Positions 12,590 through 24,548 of a stretch of DNA of 64,000 bases are shown one piece after another; the stretch's first letter is position 1; every line of letters starts with the position of its first letter. The notes below the pieces were generated by a model. That model did not search any database. It was not told where the DNA came from and was given only the letters and a program-made list of their open reading frames with translations. The stretch is from Apoda limacodes. Its lineage: Eukaryota > Arthropoda > Insecta > Lepidoptera > Limacodidae. The position numbers and the translations under genes are program-made. The stretch is taken from the NCBI GenBank assembly GCA_946406115.1, contig OX291545.1, forward strand, positions 29,197,153 to 29,261,152, given 5' to 3'.

Positions 12590-14719
12590 GAACGACGTTA
12601 GACGATTGTTAGGTTTTTTTCGTTACTACGGATTTAGTTTCGGAATTTCTTGATTAGGTCGTCGCGCTCACAGCCCGCGATACTCAGAGATTAATAAAGA
12701 TGAATAAATACATAAACTCACCAAAACACAATAGAAATGGCAAGTATAGTAATTGTTTATGAATCAAAAAGTTTTGGCTAAAGTTTTAACATACAACACA
12801 ACAAAAAAACAAACAAAATGTATTGAGAACCACTAGACAGCTTTTATACATATATATTAGACACAGTAAATTTGCTAAGAGAAAAATAGAATTGCAGTGC
12901 ATGGCAGTAATTAAGGTCTTAGCACCCGCTTTATCTGCACATAATGACACTACATATTTACGAGTAATTGTGATAAAAAATATTATGTGTCATATCTGAG
13001 ACATAACTTACTTCTATGCAAGATTTTATGTTAATCAGTGTAATGGTTGAGGAATTGACTGGTAGCTAACGACACACCATACAACAGAATGTAAAGCTGC
13101 GTTTTGTGTACATGTGTCGTATCTCGAATTTTTAAGCCGCTTGTAATAGGTACCTGACGAATAAATGTAGCCTACATTATGAAACTTTGGCGCTTCATTG
13201 ATTCTTGTTGAATAAATTCTGCGATGAACAATATTTGTGAAATACATCCTTGGGCGGTCACCGAATCAATTCTGTGTTGATCCGGATATTCCTGATGTTT
13301 TGCCGTACTTCTGCACAGTTTGTATATGGTTGAATGCCTGTTTACGAGGCAAGTAATGGGTTTAGATTTATCTCTTATAGCTTATGTGAGGGAAAATGTA
13401 GGGAGACTATTTACTACCTTTTACCACACACATATATATTATATATGTTAGGAGCTATTTGTTATGTTTTTTAGGATTCCATACATCCAAATGAGAAAAC
13501 GAAACCCATCTAGAGTCACTCGTATGTCTGTCTGTCCGTCTGTCAGAGTCAATTTGATTTCATTCGACTGAGTTGTGTAACGTTAATAAATGATTTTTTA
13601 ATAACGGGGTCACAAAGAAGAAACTAAAATGGAGAAAATGGCTAGTTTCTTATAGATATAAAGTTATTTTTAACTTTTTAGTTTTAACAATATAAAAGCT
13701 AGTTTTTAATTAATTTTATGATTATTTATTTAAATTTATATCAGCCATAATCACGAGGTTAATTTAAAGAAAAATAATGTTTATCGTTCTTTTTCTAAAA
13801 TTACAAAAATCATAAACAAATGTTCCAACTTGTGGTGTTGCTAGCTTTAATAAAACATTAAAGCAAATTTAAGCCCTAAAAGTGACAACACTTTTTGTAA
13901 ATTTCCATATATTATGCACTTTATAAAACTATCCATTGAAATACAGCGTTGTGAACTTTTAAATATTCTCAAACACTAACACTTCAAATCGGAGTGACAA
14001 TAATAATAGGTAACATACTTCAAGTAAAATACCCAAAAAGTGTTTCAAAAATTTAAATACAAGGATATAAAGCTTTAAAGTTGATACCTTCAACTGTAAA
14101 TCAAAAAAGATGATACAGTGATGTACAGTCCACTAATGTCACCACATTTTACACACCACAAAATATTTAAGTAGAAAATCAGACATACATAATCTATTTA
14201 TAGAATTTTTTTTATTGTTTTAGATTGAAATAGCGAGTTTTAGATGACACAAGTATCAGCTAAAAGTAGTGGCCTTAAACTTAAAGTAATCTTTTACAAA
14301 TAGTATATTTGTTCATAAACTTACCAAAAAAGCTTATTTTATTTTCGTTTGAGTACGTTATTAAAAACGCTTTTTTTATTCGCTTCCATTACAACTAGTT
14401 AATTTTATGTTCCCTTCACCTCTAACATTTTCGTTTAAATTCATTAATGGACTTTAAGTATCAAAGTTCTTAGCATATTCGCAATATATAAACGACAATA
14501 TTTCCTAAATAACTCATGATAGCTCAATAAAGCCAAAGGAACATTGTATCGTATTTAATTACTCATAAGAACAACAGCATTTTGTAATAAAGAACTTAAA
14601 TTAAATGTTAAAAAAAGTAAAAATAGCAAAGGCGATTATTTCGTACAAAACCTTATTAACTGTTAGCGAGAATAAACAAACTTTGGATTTGTTTTAAGTT
14701 ATTTAGTATCGTGTATTCC
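12590..14719. other. Gene-free AT-rich stretch
   Basis: No gene recognised. At 13,460-13,560 there is a diverged piece of the dispersed repeat type seen at 59.1 kb ('tctgtctgtccgtctgtcag'). Confidence 0.45.
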
Positions 14720-15640
14720 CTCTGCGGGCACTTAACACAGTTTGAAGACGGTCGGGATGCTGAATACCAAATTCCTAAGGCAATACTAAGAAACATGTTC
14801 CAATTCTTCGACGAGGGCGTGTATTAAGGCTTGAAGAGGAGCGGAGCCGGACTTAGGCTGCTCGCACGTCGGCCTAGCTCGTCCCAGGCATATGCTATTG
14901 GGTTCGTGTCGAGGCTACGCGCTGACCACTTTTTGGATGACTGCAGATTTCCTGAATGTACTCAATCACTATATACGTGAGCTGTGTGGCATTATTGCGC
15001 ATGAACTCCGAATTAGCACTCATTTGTACCAAAAACGTACATTCATTGACGTATCTTTTACACTCAGGGTTCCAATTCTTATGACCACTAGCTCCGTGAG
15101 GAATATACTAGCCTTCACGTGTACAGAGCCCGGGTTGAACGTTTCCTTCAAAACAACTCTGTATGTAACGTTCTCCGGGTCTTTTATACACTCTTCGCCT
15201 TCCGTCGTTACAGTACAGCATAAACCTCGGCTAGTCAGACAGCCTTACCCTGATGTATTCAACTTCACTCCATTAGATATGATTGCAAGCGTATCTGAAT
15301 CTTGCAACTCAGTGCTGCTGTACCAGTTTCAGGCCGTTGGCTGGTCTGTGAGGTCTTAGGTTTTCTTCTGCATGACGCCTTTTAATTGTCCACTCACTGA
15401 TAGGTTCTCTTTGGGTCAGCAAAAGTTCCTGTTGGATCGCTACACACGTCAGAAATCTGTCTCGAAGCATTTTTTAAATCATTAGTCGATCTTCTCTGGA
15501 TGTCGTGAATTTTGGCCTTTTCGTCCCGTTTCTCAGCATATCCTCAGCACATTTTGGACAGTACCGACAGTCACTGTCCCAGCTGTACATCGCTGACTTG
15601 CTCCTAGCTCCACCTAGATGATTATCCTAAAGCATTCCTG
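14720..15640 (-). pseudogene. Degenerate Tc1-like transposase
   Basis: Read on the minus strand, broken frames carry Tc1-family landmarks in the right order. An HTH-region motif ('TVGTVQNVL') lies near 15,570 and a linker resembling 'LRPHRPANGLKLVQQH' near 15,350. A piece resembling the 'RPGER' region sits near 15,170, and a degraded 'NPIAYAWDELGRRA' motif (the family's D-x-N-P-I-E-x-x-W block) near 14,880. Stops and shifts break the frame throughout and catalytic residues are lost. The element ends were not identified. It is an old inactive copy of the type common in moths. Confidence 0.65.
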
Positions 15641-16870
15641 TGCTGTGAGAGTAAATCAGATACTTTAATAAAAGTTTATTTTTAATAAAATTTAGTCTCA
15701 ACAACGTGAACAAAATAAGTTATAAGATATATTAAAATTTACAAAAACACAATTTTTGTTTTTTTTAACCTAATTAGTTCAAATAGGCTATTATGTATAA
15801 GGTTTTAATGTTTGAAATGAAACTCTTTTTAATGTACTTTTTGTTCCATTAAGCTAACTTTACGTGTATGTATGTGTGTTAATATTTTAACAAGAAGTCA
15901 TTTTTCACAAATTTAAAGTTATAGGTTAAATATTCTGTTAACCATTCATTGTCAAACAAATCAAGCGACCATTTCAATCAGCTTTTACGATTTTTTAAAG
16001 AAATCAGTTTCAATAATGTTGCAACATAATAATAAATAGATTTCAATAACCCCGCTTTTTAGATACGTAAAGACCTTATTGCTGAGACTGAATAAGCAAA
16101 TGTACATGATGAAGTCAGTAAAATCTTTTAATTAAATATCAAAAAATTATTGCTAAAAAGTTGTATTCTGTCTAATGTTTTATTAATGGAGGGCTTTGCG
16201 CAGAAAAGTAAGTACTAAGCGTTTATTGATTAATGTGCTGGCAAGATGTTATTTTTGCTGAGCATTATTTTTAGCGATACCTGACTTATGTAGCACATTA
16301 AATTTCTTAATGTTAAAGTACCTATATGTTATATTGAATATATATCGAAGTTAAATATGAAACTGTTAACTTCTCTAAAACATAATTTTATTGTAAAATA
16401 GATGCCATGCCAAGTATTACGTTTTTGAATCCAGTAGTCTGGGCTGTGCGATGATATTTCAGTTTAGTCAGCTATTTAAGGGGTATATAGCAGCTAACTA
16501 GGGCCGCCATTAGATATTTCTAATTTTCTCTTTGTAAAAAGCGAAAAATCTAAATGTTTAAAATATAAAACTTGTCATTAGAGATTTTTTCTCGTGACGG
16601 GGCCTTTAGTTGTCTCGACATTCTACAGCTGGGTGCAGTGCGGCGCGGCGTGTTGCGGTGCGTTATACTTCTATCGGGGCGTGTTCAAAATTGTAACACA
16701 TCAGATTTAGTGTGCACTTTAAATTTGAATTATACAGAATTTGATATACGAGTTGAGACTATCAGTGAAAATAAAAAAAAAACCGCTTTATCTGTAAAAC
16801 GCGCAGTGACAATATTCCTTTACCGCGTTTCGAGCACTAATGCAGCGACCTGTGGATATTATTGCGTACT
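15641..16870. other. Gene-free stretch
   Basis: No feature supported. A GC-richer patch at 16,600-16,690 opens a chance frame (16,572-16,928) that runs into a known dispersed repeat, so I do not call it a gene. Confidence 0.45.
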
Positions 16871-17141
16871 AGATTTTGCCAGCGGCTCCGCCTGCCCTAA
16901 ATTTGGTTATCGGCGTGAAACTCCTTAATTAACTCATTAATTATTATACTAATGACGTTTGCTATAGCAAGCTGTAGCTATAGTTCGTTTAAGCTCGGTT
17001 TGTTGTTCCATCCTATCCTAATCCTAATCTATAGGTGTGCCAAATTTCATCCCGATCCGTCCAGTAGCTGAAGCGTTATTGAGTAACAAACATGCATCCA
17101 GACATTTTACAAACTTTCACATTTATAATATTAGTAGGATT
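16871..17141 (+). repeat. Moth dispersed repeat (family with 'tttataatattagtaggat' end), copy 1
   Basis: It starts with 'gccagcggctccgcctgccc', passes through 'tttcatcccgatccgtccag' and ends with 'cacatttataatattagtag'. The same order of blocks recurs at 17.85 and 18.15 kb. It has no coding capacity of its own and is likely the 3' end of a retroelement or a SINE-like unit. Confidence 0.7.
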
Positions 17142-17678
17142 GCGTAGGGGTCAATAAAATAAACCACAACAAATCTGTAGCAGATCATATAAATCTATGT
17201 CATTTCTACGTTACAATTTACAAAAAAAACGCATTATGCATTTGACATTGCAAGAAAAAAAAATATTTTGAACTTTAAAATTTTAGGGTCCCATAGTTAA
17301 AACCGAATGTTATATAGAGTTAATCTTTAGCTTAGTCATCTGTGTGCGTCCATCTGTTTATCAAATATAAGGGGTCCGGAGGCACATGGCAAAAATTGTT
17401 TTTGGGTATTAATATAAGCCATTATACAGTTTTGTCATATCTGTCCGTTGGTCCCTAAGCCCTAAGCGGTAGGTATGTTTATACCTACGTAAATCAAACG
17501 TTAAAAAAATGTAATTTGAACGCTTATAGTTTCGTCATGTATTTTCAATCATTTCGGTTTAGGATTTCGTAGATATGTTGTAAAAACTGAACCTTTGTAG
17601 TTTCCTATCATTTCTTTCCTATCATTCGCCCTCTTGACTTATTAATGGTTTATAAGAAATTCTTTAATATTGACTTTA

Positions 17679-17710
17679 AGGATCAACTGAAAAAAAATTC
17701 AGTTGATCCT
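17679..17710. repeat. Perfect 13-bp hairpin
   Basis: AGGATCAACTGAA, a 6-nt A loop, then TTCAGTTGATCCT. It is an exact inverted repeat in otherwise featureless sequence, with no gene next to it. Confidence 0.8.
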
Positions 17711-17852
17711 GCTTAGAGAACATTAAATTTATAAAGAAAAAGCATGTGCATGTACACTACCAACTAGGCTACGACGTTCTCTTTGATAATATTGCATTAT
17801 TCGGTACTTATTATTAATAAGAAAGAGGTATACCCCTCAATTATAAGTGACT

Positions 17853-18428
17853 AAATTTTGCCAGCGGCTTCGCCCGCCCTAAATCGGTTATCGGCGTGGA
17901 ATTCCTTAATTAACTCATTAATTATTATACTAATAACGTTTGCTGTAGCAAGCAGTAGCTTTAGGTATAGTTCGTTTAGGCTTGGTTATAGTTATTCCCG
18001 CGGTTATTTTTCGGGATAAAAAGTAGCCTCTGTGCTATTCCAGGACCTAATATATAGGTGTTCCAAGTTTCATCCCGATCCGTCCAGTGGTTGAAGCCCA
18101 CCCTAAATTCGGTTATCGGCGAGGAACTCCTTAATTAGGTATACTAATTTGCCAGCGGTTCCGCCTGCCCTAAATTCGGTTATCGGTGACTGTGATTTAC
18201 TCCTTAATTACACTAATGAAGTTTTCTATATCAAGCTATAGCTATAGTTCGTTTAAGCTCGGTTTTAGTTATTCCCACGGGAATTTCGGGATAAAAAGTA
18301 GCCTACATGCTGTTCCAGGACCTAAAATATATGTATGCCAAGTTTCATCCCGATCCGTCCAGTGGTTGAAGCGTGAAAGGGTAACAAACATCAAAACAAA
18401 CTTTCACATTTATAATATTAGTAGGATT
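17853..18428 (+). repeat. Two further copies of the 'tttataatattagtaggat' repeat in tandem
   Basis: The first copy (17,853 to about 18,119) breaks off after 'cccgatccgtccagtggttg'. A second starts at about 18,147 with 'gccagcggttccgcctgccc' and runs complete to 'aatattagtaggat'. The arrangement suggests one copy inserted next to or into another. Confidence 0.7.
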
Positions 18429-20747
18429 TTTTATGATTAAATATTATGACATAAAGTTATACAATATAGAAAAACCTGTTATTTGTTATCCTGTAGTAGG
18501 TAACCAAGTAGTTAGTAACAAATACTTACTTTATCAATAAATCAAAGTACCTATTTTATTTGACTTCGTTTGAAAAACCTATAGTGTGATAAGTTTACAT
18601 TTTAATGTTAATTTCAAATTATAAAAACCATTTTTCGTATATCATTGATTTTTATATCTAATACAATAAATTCATATACAATGATATATTATAAACTTTG
18701 AAAAAACAATATAAAATGTAAATGTAAAATTTAGATTTAAGTAAAGAATATAGTTAACTACACTAGTTTCGGTTACGGTTAGTGGTACTAACACGATGGG
18801 TTTGACGTATTTATAACCCCAAGAGCGACAACCCAAGCCGAGGCTCCTTTAGAGTCTCGCCCCAAAACCCCGGTGGAGCAGTAATGGCTGTATAAGCCAA
18901 TTGCAATGGTCAGTCAGAAAAAAAAAATAGCACAGGGTGATCTAACTATATAGATTACATTTTCTCCCGAGATATAGATATTTTTTATGCCGGCAAATTC
19001 TAAAGTTTTTAGAAAACAACACTATAATCGAATTGGCGAATACAGCTATATGTAGCTTGTTATAGCACTCTTTTTAACAATAATCAAGGAGTCGCCGAAG
19101 AAATCCTATACCGATTACCGAATATAACGCAGGCGGAGTACGGGTAAAACCTAATAGTAAATATTGTCGCTTTGGAAATGATGAATGTATTGACTAATGT
19201 AACGATTTTGTATCCAATATCCGGATTCTGAATATAGATGGTCGATTAGTTAGATTGACTTTTGCCAGAGCTTCTATCGCAGTTTCATTATTATCTGTAA
19301 TAAAATTTTCAATGGTACAATTAACAAACGGAATATTTAATTTATCATAGTACCTAGTGGGTGGTGGCCGAGGGGTTTCGATTTCACTTTGCGTCCTGAG
19401 GTTAAAAAAAAAATTAAAAATTGTTAAATAGCAAAGACAGTGTTTTGTGTGAAGAAAAAAATATCATCTAAATTAGAATATTTTCATAATTTGGCATATT
19501 ATAAACACTTTTTAGTCTAAAAAAAATCTAATAGTATCACAGCACAATAATATTACATTGTGACACTATTGATTCCCTTGTATAATCATCAGCTACATGG
19601 AAGTCTGGCTTGAAATAATAGTAGTAGAGTTTATTTCATCAATCTTAAGTAAGCAATATTTGAATTTCTCGTATAATTCTGTTAGGACTCTTTAAATTTT
19701 TTGTAACCTAAATTAAATAAAGCAAAATTATTTTAAATAAGTCTTTTTTCTTATGAAAGAATAATATAAAATATATGTACAAAATAAAACAATATCTAAA
19801 AATGTATTAGACAGATTGAGAACTCCGCTTTTTGCTTATGACTTGCACAGACGGTTTAGGTTACTAAGTAACTGATGTTGGAGCTAATTTCCTTGCCGGT
19901 TATAGCTTTTACACTTGACAAAGGCAGAGTTTGATTGATGAAGACCCCATCAAATTAGTCTTTTTCCGATTCCATCTAAGACCTTAATGGCTTTTGCTGA
20001 TATCGGCATAGGAACTTGTAAAAGAGGAATAGTTCCCGTTAATTCACAAAGTTCTTATAATATTTAAAATTCTTATAATAGTAAAAAGTATGTACAGCAT
20101 TATATTGCACATAAAATAGTACAAATCATAGAGTAATGTTGTTATTTAATAATATTATAATAAAGATATAATTAATATCTTCAAAACTACATATATCTAC
20201 ACTTCATTGTGGTAATAGCTATTTAGCTAAAACTCTTGTATCTCTATGCTATGTGACATTGAGTATAGTTTTATTCGGACGAGTATTAGAATAGCTCTAA
20301 TTTTTTACTTGCATGCATAAACGAATAATAAGTGCTTGATTTGATTTGTGCCCCGACTTACCTTTCATTATTAAAATTTAATATCAGTTTCATAAACAAA
20401 TTATATTGTGAATATGGAAATTTATTAAACGTGCATGCATTATCTGCAAACACTGTAAAACAAAGCAATCCTTAAGTCTGTAAAAAAAAGGTTAAGCCCA
20501 AAGTCTAACCAATGTTTTGCCAGCGTTTAAAACGAGGTCTTTTATCTTTTTTCAAGCTGGAAAAACTTGAGCATTTCGATGTCGTAGTTATAACACTATA
20601 ATGCTGCAATATCAAACACTGAGAAGAAAAGTCAAATTTTGAGATGAGAAAAAAAACTATTAAAAATAAAATCGTCTGGCAAGTAGATAACTACAATTAA
20701 AGCAGTGACACAAGGAGTTGGTGATAATAAATTTTAGTTATAGAGAT
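18429..20747. other. Gene-free stretch
   Basis: No gene, tRNA or element could be supported. It is AT-rich with scattered homopolymer runs. Confidence 0.45.
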
Positions 20748-21110
20748 TTTTTGTCCCCGGCTTCGTCTGCGTTTAATTCGGTTATCAGCGTTGGATTTGT
20801 ACGACAAATTCTTGATTATTTATAGTAAGTTTACTGCAGTATTGGCTATACACTCTGCACTAATCCGACTCACACTTGATCTTTTTTAAATAGCTTTACC
20901 CCTTCCCTTTTATTAAAATTGGCCCAGTGGTTCAGCTCAATTTCTCTTAACCCTCTGTGCACTTATCCGACTCAAACTTGACATTTTCAAGTAGCCTATG
21001 TTCTTCCCCAAAAAAATTAAATCGAAATCGGTTCAGCGGTTTAGCCGTGTCCCGACATGAATGGACAGACAGACAAAGAGCCGTTACGTTTTATAATATG
21101 TATATATGGA
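20748..21110 (+). repeat. Diverged dispersed repeat related to the 17-18 kb family
   Basis: It shows 'ccggcttcgtctgcgtttaa', two 'ccgactca.acttga' motifs and 'aatcggttcagcggttt' ahead of 'gacagacagacaaagagcc', as seen in old copies of this family. No gene. Confidence 0.5.
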
Positions 21111-21453
21111 CAGATGTAGACAAATATACAAAAATAACAAGAATAAAACATGTTTCTTCTGCAAATTTACCACATATTAAATAAAAGCTTTTCGGTTCTG
21201 ACATCTAAATCTGCAGTCTCGACCTCGCCACGCAAAATATACCAAGCTTTTGCTCTTATATTCGATACGAACTGCAAAGGATTGTGCAACGGAGTATTTC
21301 ACAACAAATAAGGAATATTTAAATAAAAACAGTAGAATATATGTAGTAGTAGAATATATGTGCAGCTACATATAGTAATAAAATAGATTTAACCAACTAA
21401 AAAGTAAAGTCGTACCTATTTAGATTCATCTAAATCACGTTTGGTGCACTAGC

Positions 21454-21634
21454 GCTGGGTTGCACCAATTAACTTTGACGTTAACCAGCCGTAAAAATGA
21501 GCAATCTTATGAATACTAAACCGGCCCATCAAAATTCAGCAAACCATTAAAAATAGCTGACCATAGAAAATTTCATACAATTTCTCATTTCTGACGGCTG
21601 GTTAACGTCAAAGTTAGTTCAGTGTTAACCCAGC
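21454..21634. repeat. 181-bp MITE-like element with ~38-bp inverted ends
   Basis: The left end (21,454-21,491, starting gctgggttgcacc and ending gttaaccagccg) is mirrored at 21,595-21,634 (cggctggttaacgtcaaagt to aacccagc) with a few mismatches and a small indel. It is non-coding. The target duplication is not clear. Confidence 0.75.
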
Positions 21635-21799
21635 CTTAGTATCTATAACTATAAACAATTAATTATATTCATCTATTAATTATTTTTTTAAATTTTTTTT
21701 GTTACTTTTTTATTACATATGAATTTTTGAGTTGATATTTTTTGATGATGTTGATTGATTGATGTTTTATATGGAAAAAGCAAAACTATTTTTTTTCTA

Positions 21800-22295
21800 A
21801 CTAAAGTTTCCAGTTATCGTATACCTACGGTCCATTTTTCATCACAAGAAATGATACGATTTAAAATCCCCTCGTTATTGTGACGGTTGAGTTACGTGAC
21901 GCACCAGTCGACGCGTGTTTGTTGGTTTGCTTCACTTAGTTAATGCGGTACCCATTTTTCAAGCTTTTTCACTTTGCCAATTTGTTTCAAACAAGTCAAA
22001 ATGTTTTTATCACTCACACCGAAGCCTGCAGCTAGCTCTGATGTGGTTTGAGATGGATCCGATTCCACGATCACCTTCAATTCCTCATTGACAACTAGGG
22101 TCTCCAGCCGTCCACGAGGTTAGTCCTGGAGGTCAAAATTTCCAGAACGAAAGCGTTGGAACCAAAAATTACTGTGTTTTCCTTTGCTGTGGCTCCTTCC
22201 TACACACCATTAATCCTTCGAGCTGTTTTTGCAGCGCTAGTACCACGATGGAATTCGTATTCCAAAAAAATGCTATATTTTATGTTTTCCATATT
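21800..22295 (-). pseudogene. Mariner-like transposase, N-terminal half, decayed
   Basis: On the minus strand from about 22,290, broken frames carry the mariner N-terminal HTH pattern: 'EYEFHRGTSAAKTARRING' followed by pieces matching the linker and second HTH region. Near 21,840 a piece corresponds to the region around the first catalytic Asp. Several stops and shifts are present, and the C-terminal half and terminal repeats are not found. It is an irritans/mori-type relic with no activity. Confidence 0.65.
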
Positions 22296-22485
22296 GAGCA
22301 CAGAAAGCACAAAAGAAAACAAATTAATTATTACATTCGAAACACAACCAGTCAAGCTTTTTTTATATTATTATGGGCTCGAACGGGCTTAGCAGACCAT
22401 TTATGCATTTGCCAGAGTCAATGTCAATTATATTGTATCGTGGCGCGGGCGTTACTGCGCATCCTCATTTTCATGTCTCAAGATT

Positions 22486-22717
22486 GGGCGGGAGATTTGG
22501 TGTGGATCCTCAGGTATTGCGCGTCATGTCCTGCTTATTTCTTCATAATTCACTATTCATGAGCCTTCGCTGCACAATTCTACATAATTCTAAACGCTTT
22601 CGTTAACATTGACTGACTTTATCGCTCAAATAGTTACATCGAAACTCACTAAATGAATTAAGAAGAATTAAACAAAAAAACAGCACTCCTTCTTAAGATT
22701 GGCGCCAAAACTCCAGA
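22486..22717 (-). repeat. Dispersed repeat family B, copy 2
   Basis: Inverse match to 9762-9953, including the 'gggcgggagatttggtgtgg' end and the 'ccttcttaag' to 'ctccagac' end. It has about 50 extra internal bases compared with copy 1. Confidence 0.75.
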
Positions 22718-23115
22718 CAAACTTAAAATTGAAATAAATTTGAATTTGAAATTCTTAACCAAACGCCGGCTTCTTGAGATCAAAGTGGCCAGGTCTATGA
22801 AACATCAATTTCATATGTAAGGACCTAATATATTTATTAATTTAATAGAAACTTTGGCTATTTAATAATTTACAGTAATTTTTTGACTAAACATGCGTTT
22901 TGCGACTAAGATAATAGCGCTGTATGATAATAACACATTTCGAGTAGCGAAAAGATATTTATATTAAGTGTAATGCAGGGTAAAGTTCACCTTAAGCAAA
23001 CGTACTACTGTATTACCTATTCTTTAATTTATTTTTTTCTTCCCCATTATCGAACTAAAAAAAGCTCAGAATAAGTAAGAACGTAAATAAACCTAAAACT
23101 TTGTTATTTCGTGAA

Positions 23116-23262
23116 AATTGCTCTGTCAATAGCACATAAAAATGTTATCGCTAAATATAGGGTATTTTGTTTGCGAAAAGAAATGTTAGGAAATACTCTC
23201 AATTTGTACGTAAAGTGAAGCGATAGCGACGTGACTTGGTTTAATGATGAGCGAGCTTTTAA
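23116..23262 (+). repeat. Dispersed repeat family C, copy 1
   Basis: 'aaaattgctctgtcaatagc', 'gcgaaaagaaatgttagg', 'tagcgacgtgacttggttta' and 'gagcttttaaat' recur at 60,163-60,322 and, in a shorter form, at 46,268-46,345. It is non-coding and diverged. Confidence 0.6.
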
Positions 23263-23847
23263 ATAAGCATTCCTTCTGAATATTTAGTGCTCAGAATAGT
23301 TTGTTTATTATTTAAAAATAATTTCTACTTTTGGGCCTTCGGTATGTAACTTAAGGCGCAGACCACCACTTGGGTGGTGACCTAACCAATTATTTCTAAC
23401 AATAGCTATACAATTAGACTGGAATAATTGGTTTTTTTATTTTTGAAATGGGTTTTGTATGAAGAGGAAATTTCAAAAATATCTTTTGGCTGTGCCAGTT
23501 AGGTATTAAATGTTAGTATCTCCGCCTTAATGCCAAGATGCCTATGAGAGACACGGAAGTGTAGAAGACAGACTAGAAAAAAAAAAAAGTATCACCAACA
23601 TCATTTCCTTTTTGCCCTTCGAATCTATTGCAAAAATATTCTGTCATTACTGACATAGTAGTTGGTGACTTTTCTTTTTATATTTTCGTATCCTATACAT
23701 CTAAATCAGCTAGGGGAAGTCCGGGTAAAGCTAACACCCTGCGGAATGGGAAAAAGCTTATTTACTGAAAGGTTTAACTATAGTTTAACTTTAGTGCTAT
23801 AGTCTTAAAGCAGCTTCTCAAAACAAGCGGCTTCTGATGCTATGAAA

Positions 23848-23853
23848 GTTAGA
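23848..23853. repeat. Left target-site duplication of the Polinton
   Basis: GTTAGA immediately before the AG terminus at 23,854. The same six bases follow the CT terminus at 32,590. A 6-bp duplication is the size known for Polinton/Maverick integration. Confidence 0.92.
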
Positions 23854-23931
23854 AGTAGAGGTGATTCGTTGGTTCTGGCGCACTACCCTCCAACCCCAAC
23901 CCCTCGCCTAAAAACTTTTCTGCCCCCCGCA

Positions 23932-24249
23932 CGACTCGCGCTTGACCACTCTCAAAACCACCCCTGTGTCTGGGGTGTGGCGACTCGCGCTTGACCACTC
24001 TCAAAACCACCCCTGTGTCTGGGGGGTGTGGCGACTCGCGCTTGACCACTCTCAAAACCACCCCTGTGTCTGGGGGTGTGGCGACTCACGCTTGACCACT
24101 CTCAAAACCACCCCTGTGTCTGGGGGTGTGGCGACTCGCGCTTGACCACTCTCAAAACCACCCCTGTGTCTGGGGGGTGTGGCGACTCGCGCTTGACCAC
24201 TCTCAAAACCACCCCCTGTGTCTGGGATACGTCGACTCACGCTTGACCA
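23932..24249 (+). repeat. ~50-bp minisatellite (6 units) in the left TIR
   Basis: The unit begins gactcgcgcttgaccactct, continues through caaaaccacccctgtgtctg and ends with a G run and tgtggc. Six units are followed by a partial unit that ends in cttgaccag. The G run varies from 4 to 6, which suggests slippage. The array lies between the element end and the promoter of the TIR gene. Confidence 0.92.
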
Positions 24250-24443
24250 GAACTACCACGTGATATCACTGTGGGTTCTGTGTAGTTTTGTTAAGTAGTT
24301 ATATCATTATCGTAATGGGTCTATCGTATTTTTCCGTTTATTAGTTATTCTTATTTAATTACAATGTCGTGAGTGCGATAATGATGTTTGTGGTGACATT
24401 CCTAATACCTTTTTAATTATATTTGTACTTGTAAGATAAATCG

Positions 24444-24486
24444 TATATATATAGGATCCATAAACACTAGTCGATAGTATTCATTC
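24444..24486 (+). promoter_or_regulatory. Candidate core promoter of the left TIR gene
   Basis: A TATATATATA run at 24,444-24,453 is followed by TCATTC at 24,481-24,486, which fits the arthropod initiator TCAKTY at roughly the expected distance. The start codon is at 24,549. The same block is present in mirror image at 31,959-32,001. Inference from motif and spacing only. Confidence 0.5.
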
Positions 24487-24548
24487 GAGTTACAATTTAT
24501 CATCAAGTGTGATACTGAGGCTGGTTCTATTTCCTTCAAAAAAAAGCT

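Noticed and set aside
14892..15359. 155-codon plus-strand frame that could be taken for a host gene
   Set aside because: It lies antisense to the Tc1-like transposase relic and has no domain of its own.
16572..16928. 118-codon plus-strand frame as a gene
   Set aside because: Its end runs into the dispersed repeat that starts at 16,871, and no motif is present upstream.
22156..22562. Overlapping plus-strand frames of 78-104 codons
   Set aside because: They are antisense to the mariner relic and extend across the family B repeat.
23849..24240. Open frames on both strands across the Polinton minisatellites (also at 32,248-32,647)
   Set aside because: They arise from a ~50-bp GC-rich repeat whose period keeps frames open. 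The peptides are only repeats of the unit and differ between the two TIRs.
23932..24249. CRISPR-like array
   Set aside because: The units are directly contiguous with no variable spacers, and the genome is eukaryotic.
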